NCBI RefSeq assembly: GCF_038396675.1 | Contig: NC_088931.1 | Span: forward strand, 16,548,501-16,612,500 | DNA from: Hydra vulgaris | Taxonomy: Eukaryota > Cnidaria > Hydrozoa > Anthoathecata > Hydridae | Direction of reading: 5' to 3' | Length of the DNA: 64,000 nucleotides | Shown here: piece after piece, positions 58,452 to 64,000 of the stretch | Position numbering within the stretch: position 1 is the first letter of the stretch | Layout of the letters: each line of letters starts with the position of its first letter | Made by a program: the position numbers and the translations under genes | Notes under the pieces: model-generated | The model's database searches: none | Told to the model about the DNA's origin: nothing | What the model saw: only the letters and a program-made list of their open reading frames with translations

Positions 58452-61400
58452 GTGAAGATGATATTCTTGTTTTTAAATTACTAGTACTAGAATCATTACA
58501 GGATATAATTCTTATCTTTATTTTAGTGGGTCGTTTTGATGACCTTTGTTTGGTTGAAACAAATGTTTCTTGTGATATTTTTGTGTAATCAAACATCATA
58601 GTATCATGCTTTGATGTTGTTGTTTGAATAAAAGATGATTTTATTTTTGATGCATTTTGTTGCATTGATGTTGAAATAATTGTTGAGACATTGGTTTTAT
58701 GTCCCACAGTTGTGAGAAAGGATGTTGGTTTACCTTGAATTGATGAAACTTTTGAAGATTGAGTTGTATCATTTGTTGGTTGAACAAAATTTGAAGACTT
58801 GTCTAATACAGAATGCTTATGAGATGTTTCCTGTTTAATAGTTGTTGATAACTTTGATGAAATTGGTGACACTGTTGAACTGAATTGCTTTTCTATAGCT
58901 GAGGTTAGATATTCTTCAGTTGCTGCAGAGGATGTTGGTTTACTAGATACTGATGATGAGTAAGTAGTTTGTGTTTTTTTAGTGTATTTTGCTGTATCTG
59001 TTGACTTTTCTGATACAGGTTTCTGAGATGTTTCCTGTTCAACAGATGTTGGTAACTTTGATGAATTTGGTGACACTGTTGTACTGAATTTTTTTTCAAA
59101 TTTTGAGGTTTGTTGTTCTTCAGTTGCATCAGTAGAAGTTGGTTGATTAGATACTGACGATGCTTGAGTAGATTTTGTTTCATCAGTCTTTGTTGATACA
59201 AATGTGGACTTATCTGATACAGAAGTTTTCTGCGATGTTTCGTGTTCAATATTTGTTAGTAACTTGGATGAAATTGGTGACAACTCTGTTGTACTAAGTT
59301 GTTTTATTATTTTATGTTCATCAGCACAAGTTGTTGGTTGAACTGGAACTGATGATGCTTTAGTAGACTGCGTTAGATCATTCTTTGTAACTGAAATTGT
59401 TGTCTTTTCTGATATAGTGGATTTTTGAGAAGATGTTTCAAATTTTTTTGATATTTGTAATTTTGAGGAAATTGGTGTTAGTTTTGTACTTACATGGTTT
59501 TTTATTGTTGGGGTTAGATGTTCCTCAGCACATGAAGACGGTTGAACTGAAACTGATGACGTTCTAAAAGTATGTAAATCATCAGCTATTGTTCCTGGAA
59601 GTGTTGACTTTTCTAATACAGAAGGTTTAATGGATGTTTTTGATTCAATAGATGATGATGATGACATAGGTAACACTGTTGTACTGAATTGTTTTAATAT
59701 TCCTGAAGATTGTTGTTCTTCAGTTGAGCCAGTAGAGGTTGATTTACTAGAAACTAATGATGCTTGATTCGATTGTGTCTTATCAGTTTTTGTTGCTAAA
59801 ATTGTTGACTTTTCTAGTATAGAAAAACTCTGAGAGGTTTCTTGTTCTATAGATGTTGATAACTTTGATGAAATTGGTGACTCTGTTGTATTAGATCGTT
59901 TTATTGATTTATGTTCATCAGCACAGGTTGTTGGTTGAACTGAGACTGATGATGCTCGAGTAGATTGGGTTTGATCATTCTTTGTAGCTAAAATTGTTGT
60001 TTTTTCTATAAAAGAAGATTTTTTAGAAGACGCATCAAGTTCTACCGATATCGGTAATTTTGAGGAAATCGGTTTTGTACTCATTTCACTTTTAATTGTT
60101 GAGAATTGAATTTCCTCAGCACACGAAGTGGATTCAACTGGGATTGATGATGTTTTAAATGTTTGTAATTTATCAGTTGTTATAGCTGAAAATGTTGACT
60201 TTCCTGATAATGAAGGTTTAATGGATGTTTTTGTTTCAGTAGATGATGATGACATAGGTGACACTGTTGTACTGAATTGCTTTTCTATTTCTGACGTTTG
60301 ATGTTCTTCAGTTGGTGCAGTAGAGGTTAGTTTACTAGATACTGATGATGCTTGGCTTGATTGTGCTTTATCAGTCTTTGCTGCAATTGTTGACTTTTCC
60401 AATAAAGAAGATTTTTGAGGTGTTTCTTGGTTAATAGATGTTTGTAACTTTAATGATGTTGGTGACACTGGTGTACTGAATTGCTTTTCTATTGATGAGG
60501 TTTGATGTTCTTCAGTTGCTGAAGTAGAGGTTGGTTTGTAAGATACCAATGAAGCTTGGGTAGATTGTGTTTCAACATTCTTTGTTTCTACAATAGTTGA
60601 CTTTTCCAGTACAGAAGAACTCTGAGATGTTTCTTGGTTAATAGATGTTTGTAACTTTGATGAAGTTGGTAAAACTGTTGTCCTGAATTGCTTTTCTTTT
60701 TCTGATGTTTGAAGTTCTACAGCTGCTGCAGTAGTGGCTAGTTCATCAGATACTGATGATACTTGAGTAGGTTGTGTTTTGACATTTTTCGTTACTACAA
60801 TTGTTGACTTTTCCAATCCAGAATATTTCTGAGATGCTTCCTGTTCAACAGATGTTTGAAACTTTGATGAAGTCAATGACACTGTTGTACTGAATTGTTT
60901 TTCTATTGCTGATGTTTGATGTTCTTCAGTTGCTGCAGTAGAGGTTGGTTTGTCAGATACCAATGAGGCTTGGGTAGATTGTGTTTTATCAGTTTTTGTT
61001 GCCAAAAGTGTTGACTTTTCTGATAAAGAAGGTTTCTCAGATGTTTCCTGTTCAATAGTTGTTAGTAACTTTAATGAAATCGGTGAAACTGTTGTACTAA
61101 ACTTTATTTCTATTGCTGAGCTTTGATGTTCTTTAGTTGCAGCAGTAGTATTTGATTTGTCAGACACCAATGAGGCTTGGGTAGATTGTGTTTTATCGGT
61201 TTTTGTTGCTAAAATTGTTGACTTTTCTGATAAAGTAGGTTTCTCAGATGTTTCCTGTTCAATAGTTGTTGGTAACTTTGATGAAATAGGTGACACAGTT
61301 GAACTAAATTGCTTTCCTATTGCTGAGGTTTGATGTCCTTCAGTTGCTTCAGTAGAGATTGGTTTACGAGATACAGATAATGCTTGAGTAGATTGTATTT

Positions 61401-64000
61401 CGACATTCTTTGTTTCTACAATAGTTGACTTTTCCAATACAGAAGGTTTCTGAGATGTTTCTTGGTTAATAGATGTTTGTAACTTTGATGAAGTTGGTAA
61501 CACTGTTGTACTGAATTGCTTTTCTATTTTTGAGGTTTGATGTTCTTCAGTTGCTACAGTAGATGCTTGTCTGCCAGATACTGATGATGCTTGGCTAGAT
61601 TGTGCTTTATCAGTTTTTGTTGCTAAAATTGTTGACTTTTCTGATACAGAAGGTTTCTGAGAAGTTTCCTGTTCAATAGTTGTTGGTAACTTTGATGAAA
61701 TCGGTGACACTGTTGTACTGAACTGCTTTTCTATTACTGAGGTTTGATGTTCTTCTGTTGCTGTAGTAGATGTTGGTATGTCAGATACTGATGATGCTTG
61801 GCTAGATGGTGCTTTATCAGTCTTCATTGCTGCAATTGTTGACTTTTCCGATACAGAAGATTTTTGAGGTGTTTCCTGTTCAATAGATGTTTGTAACTTT
61901 GATGAAGTCAATGACACTGTTGTACTGAATTGTTTTTCTATTGCTGATGTTTGATGTTCTTCAGTTGCTGCAGTAGAGGTTGGTTTGTCAGATACTAATG
62001 AGGCTTGGATAGATTGTGTTTTAACAGTTTTTGTTGCTAAAAGTGTTGACTTTTCTGAAACAGAAGGTTTCTCAGATGTTTCCTGTTCAATAGTAGTTGG
62101 TAACTTTGATGAAATAGGTGACACAGTTGAACTAAATTGCTTTTCTATAGCTGAGGTTTGATGACCTTCAGTTGCTTCAGTAGAGATTGGTTTACGAGAT
62201 ACAGATGATGCTTGAGTAGATTGTAATTCGACATTCTTTGTTTCTACAATAGTTGACTTTTCCAATACAGAAGGTTTCTGAGATGTTTCTTGGTTAATAG
62301 ATGTTTGTAACTTTGATGAAGTTGGTAACACTGTTGTACTGAATTGCTTTTCTATTTCTGAGGTTTGATGTTCTTCAGTTGCTACAGTAGATGCTTGTCT
62401 GCCAGATACTGATGATGCTTGGCTAGATGGTGCTTTATCAGTCTTCATTGCTGCAATTGTTGACTTTTCCGATACAGAAGATTTTTGAGGTGTTTCCTGT
62501 TCAATAGATGTTTGTAACTTTGATGAAGTCAATGACACTGTTGTACTGAATTGTTTTTCTATTGCTGATGTTTGATGTTCTTCAGTTGCTGCAGTAGAGG
62601 TTGGTTTGTCAGATACCAATGAGGCTTGGGTAGATTGTGTTTTAACAGTTTTTGTTGCTAAAAGTGTTGACTTTTCTGAAACAGAAGGTTTCTCAGATGT
62701 TTCCTGTTCAATAGTTGTTGGTAACTTTGATGAAATAGGTGACACAGTTGAACTAAATTGCTTTTCTATAGCTGAGGTTTGATGACCTTCAGTTGCTTCA
62801 GTAGAGATTGGTTTACGAGATACAGATGATGCTTGAGTAGATTGTATTTCGACATTCTTTGTTTCTACAATAGTTGACTTTTCCAATACAGAAGTTTTCT
62901 GAGATGTTTCTTGGTTAATAGATGTTTGTAACTTTAATGATGTTGGTGACACTGTTGTACTGAATTGCTTTTCTATTGCTGATGCTTGATGTTCATCAGT
63001 TGCTACAGTAGAGGTCGGTTTGTCAGATACTAATGAGGCTTGGATAGATTGTGTTTTATCAGTTTTTGTTGCTAAAACTGTAGACTTTTCTGATAAAGAA
63101 GGTTTCTGTGATGTTTCCTGTTCAATAGTAGTTGGTAACTTTGATGAAATAGGTGACACAGTTGAACTAAATTGCTTTTCTATAGCTGAGGTTTGATGAC
63201 CTTCAGTTGCTTCAGTAGAGATTGGTTTACGAGATACAGATGATGCTTGAGTAGATTGTAATTCGACATTCTTTGTTTCTACAATAGTTGACTTTTCCAA
63301 TACAGAAGGTTTCTGAGATGTTTCTTGGTTAATAGATGTTTGTAACTTTGATGAAGTCAATGACACTGTTGTACTGAATTGTTTTTCTATTGCTGATGTT
63401 TGATGTTCTTCAGTTGCTGCAGTAGAGGTTGGTTTGTCAGATACCAATGAGGCTTGGGTAGATTGTGTTTTAACAGTTTTTGTTGCTAAAAGTGTTGACT
63501 TTTCTGAAACAGAAGGTTTCTCAGATGTTTCCTGTTCAATAGTTGTTGGTAACTTTGATGAAATAGGTGACACAGTTGAACTAAATTGCTTTTCTATAGC
63601 TGAGGTTTGATGACCTTCAGTTGCTTCAGTAGAGATTGGTTTACGAGATACAGATGATGCTTGAGTAGATTGTAATTCGACATTCTTTGTTTCTACAATA
63701 GTTGACTTTTCCAATACAGAAGGTTTCTGAGATGTTTCTTGGTTAATAGATGTTTGTAACTTTGATGAAGTTGGTAACACTGTTGTACTGAATTGCTTTT
63801 CTATTTCTGAGGTTTGATGTTCTTCAGTTGCTACAGTAGATGCTTGTCTGCCAGATACTGATGATGCTTGGCTAGATTGTGCTTTATCAGTTTTTGTTGC
63901 TAAAATTGTTGACTTTTCTGATACAGAAGGTTTCTGAGAAGTTTCCTGTTCAATAGTTGTTGGTAACTTTGATGAAATCGGTGACACTGTTGTACTGAAC
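58300..64000 (-). CDS. Giant mucin-like protein, N-terminal repeat region (partial, continues past the right edge)
   Basis: About 1,895 codons, open through the right edge. The start and any signal peptide lie outside. From the right it consists of Lys-containing Ser/Thr-rich repeats of 69 residues (PTSSKLQTSINQETSQKPSV.., ..SAIEKQFSTTVSP). The copies become less regular toward 58.9 kb. A basic spacer follows (about 58450-58560: KQRSSKRPTKIKIRIISCND). It then enters the 77-residue array in the same frame (SSSPVSSTSADIGTTLEAST). It stops at TAA 58300-58302, where the usual Ser codon TCA of the unit has become TAA. The shared frame argues that both repeat regions belong to one gene. The stop is either a sequence error, an allele, or the true end, in which case the rest of the array is untranslated. 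Confidence 0.75.
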   Translation of the reverse strand, partial: FSTTVSPISSKLPTTIEQETSQKPSVSEKSTILATKTDKAQSSQASSVSGRQASTVATEEHQTSEIEKQFSTTVLPTSSKLQTSINQETSQKPSVLEKSTIVETKNVELQSTQASSVSRKPISTEATEGHQTSAIEKQFSSTVSPISSKLPTTIEQETSEKPSVSEKSTLLATKTVKTQSTQASLVSDKPTSTAATEEHQTSAIEKQFSTTVSLTSSKLQTSINQETSQKPSVLEKSTIVETKNVELQSTQASSVSRKPISTEATEGHQTSAIEKQFSSTVSPISSKLPTTIEQETSQKPSLSEKSTVLATKTDKTQSIQASLVSDKPTSTVATDEHQASAIEKQFSTTVSPTSLKLQTSINQETSQKTSVLEKSTIVETKNVEIQSTQASSVSRKPISTEATEGHQTSAIEKQFSSTVSPISSKLPTTIEQETSEKPSVSEKSTLLATKTVKTQSTQASLVSDKPTSTAATEEHQTSAIEKQFSTTVSLTSSKLQTSIEQETPQKSSVSEKSTIAAMKTDKAPSSQASSVSGRQASTVATEEHQTSEIEKQFSTTVLPTSSKLQTSINQETSQKPSVLEKSTIVETKNVELQSTQASSVSRKPISTEATEGHQTSAIEKQFSSTVSPISSKLPTTIEQETSEKPSVSEKSTLLATKTVKTQSIQASLVSDKPTSTAATEEHQTSAIEKQFSTTVSLTSSKLQTSIEQETPQKSSVSEKSTIAAMKTDKAPSSQASSVSDIPTSTTATEEHQTSVIEKQFSTTVSPISSKLPTTIEQETSQKPSVSEKSTILATKTDKAQSSQASSVSGRQASTVATEEHQTSKIEKQFSTTVLPTSSKLQTSINQETSQKPSVLEKSTIVETKNVEIQSTQALSVSRKPISTEATEGHQTSAIGKQFSSTVSPISSKLPTTIEQETSEKPTLSEKSTILATKTDKTQSTQASLVSDKSNTTAATKEHQSSAIEIKFSTTVSPISLKLLTTIEQETSEKPSLSEKSTLLATKTDKTQSTQASLVSDKPTSTAATEEHQTSAIEKQFSTTVSLTSSKFQTSVEQEASQKYSGLEKSTIVVTKNVKTQPTQVSSVSDELATTAAAVELQTSEKEKQFRTTVLPTSSKLQTSINQETSQSSSVLEKSTIVETKNVETQSTQASLVSYKPTSTSATEEHQTSSIEKQFSTPVSPTSLKLQTSINQETPQKSSLLEKSTIAAKTDKAQSSQASSVSSKLTSTAPTEEHQTSEIEKQFSTTVSPMSSSSTETKTSIKPSLSGKSTFSAITTDKLQTFKTSSIPVESTSCAEEIQFSTIKSEMSTKPISSKLPISVELDASSKKSSFIEKTTILATKNDQTQSTRASSVSVQPTTCADEHKSIKRSNTTESPISSKLSTSIEQETSQSFSILEKSTILATKTDKTQSNQASLVSSKSTSTGSTEEQQSSGILKQFSTTVLPMSSSSSIESKTSIKPSVLEKSTLPGTIADDLHTFRTSSVSVQPSSCAEEHLTPTIKNHVSTKLTPISSKLQISKKFETSSQKSTISEKTTISVTKNDLTQSTKASSVPVQPTTCADEHKIIKQLSTTELSPISSKLLTNIEHETSQKTSVSDKSTFVSTKTDETKSTQASSVSNQPTSTDATEEQQTSKFEKKFSTTVSPNSSKLPTSVEQETSQKPVSEKSTDTAKYTKKTQTTYSSSVSSKPTSSAATEEYLTSAIEKQFSSTVSPISSKLSTTIKQETSHKHSVLDKSSNFVQPTNDTTQSSKVSSIQGKPTSFLTTVGHKTNVSTIISTSMQQNASKIKSSFIQTTTSKHDTMMFDYTKISQETFVSTKQRSSKRPTKIKIRIISCNDSSTSNLKTRISSSPVSSTSADIGTTLEASTTSSTIATVTLQDSTMQHQLSTDSTTYETSTDVL
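58690..64000 (-). repeat. Coding tandem repeat, 207-bp unit with higher-order blocks
   Basis: About 26 copies of a 69-codon unit. The copies between 61 and 64 kb fall into a few subtypes that recur as blocks. For example, the TTTACGAGATACAGAT marker occurs at 61363, 62191, 62812, 63226 and 63640, spaced 4, 3, 2 and 2 units. Toward 58.7 kb the units are older and more diverged. Unlike the 231-bp unit it is rich in Lys and His as well as Ser, Thr and Glu. Confidence 0.9.

Overview
The window looks like nuclear DNA of an AT-rich invertebrate, most likely a cnidarian of the Hydra type. This rests on very AT-rich flanks, introns with GT..AG borders, LINE relics, a hAT element, and an rve-type DNA transposon of a family common in cnidarians and fish. 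The species is inferred, not shown.

Layout. 1-9 kb is a transposon graveyard: a minus-strand LINE (ORF1 relic at about 3490-4260, a 9-copy 20-bp minisatellite, and an ORF2 endonuclease part running off the left edge). It is split by a hAT DNA transposon (567-2978) with an exact 8-bp target duplication. Two further LINE reverse-transcriptase relics lie at about 7960-8320 and 8400-8940. 9992-15590 is a complete DNA transposon with 242-bp inverted ends built mostly of 20-bp repeats and a 6-bp target duplication. It carries a plus-strand DDE integrase-like transposase and a convergent, intron-containing HECT-type ubiquitin ligase gene ending in a recognisable catalytic-cysteine exon. 15.6-17.8 kb holds a 54-codon orphan ORF, a CACGTG palindrome, a hairpin and a GATC-rich 22-bp satellite.

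17.8-64 kb is one minus-strand gene, or what should be one gene, for a giant Ser/Thr-rich mucin-like protein. From its 5' side (right edge, start outside the window) it holds about 26 copies of a 69-residue Lys-containing repeat, a short basic spacer, about 172 copies of a 77-residue repeat with no Lys or Arg, a Cys-containing tail, a 387-bp intron and a helical last exon with a poly(A) signal. The half nearest the 3' end (18.6-36.7 kb) is a single open frame of about 78 near-identical units. The other half (36.7-58.3 kb) is full of small indels that cluster on the unit's only CpG, which suggests uncorrected assembly error at least as much as gene decay. One in-frame stop lies in the outermost unit.

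The most unusual items are the giant Lys/Arg-free tandem array with its uneven frame integrity, and the transposon carrying its own ubiquitin-ligase gene.
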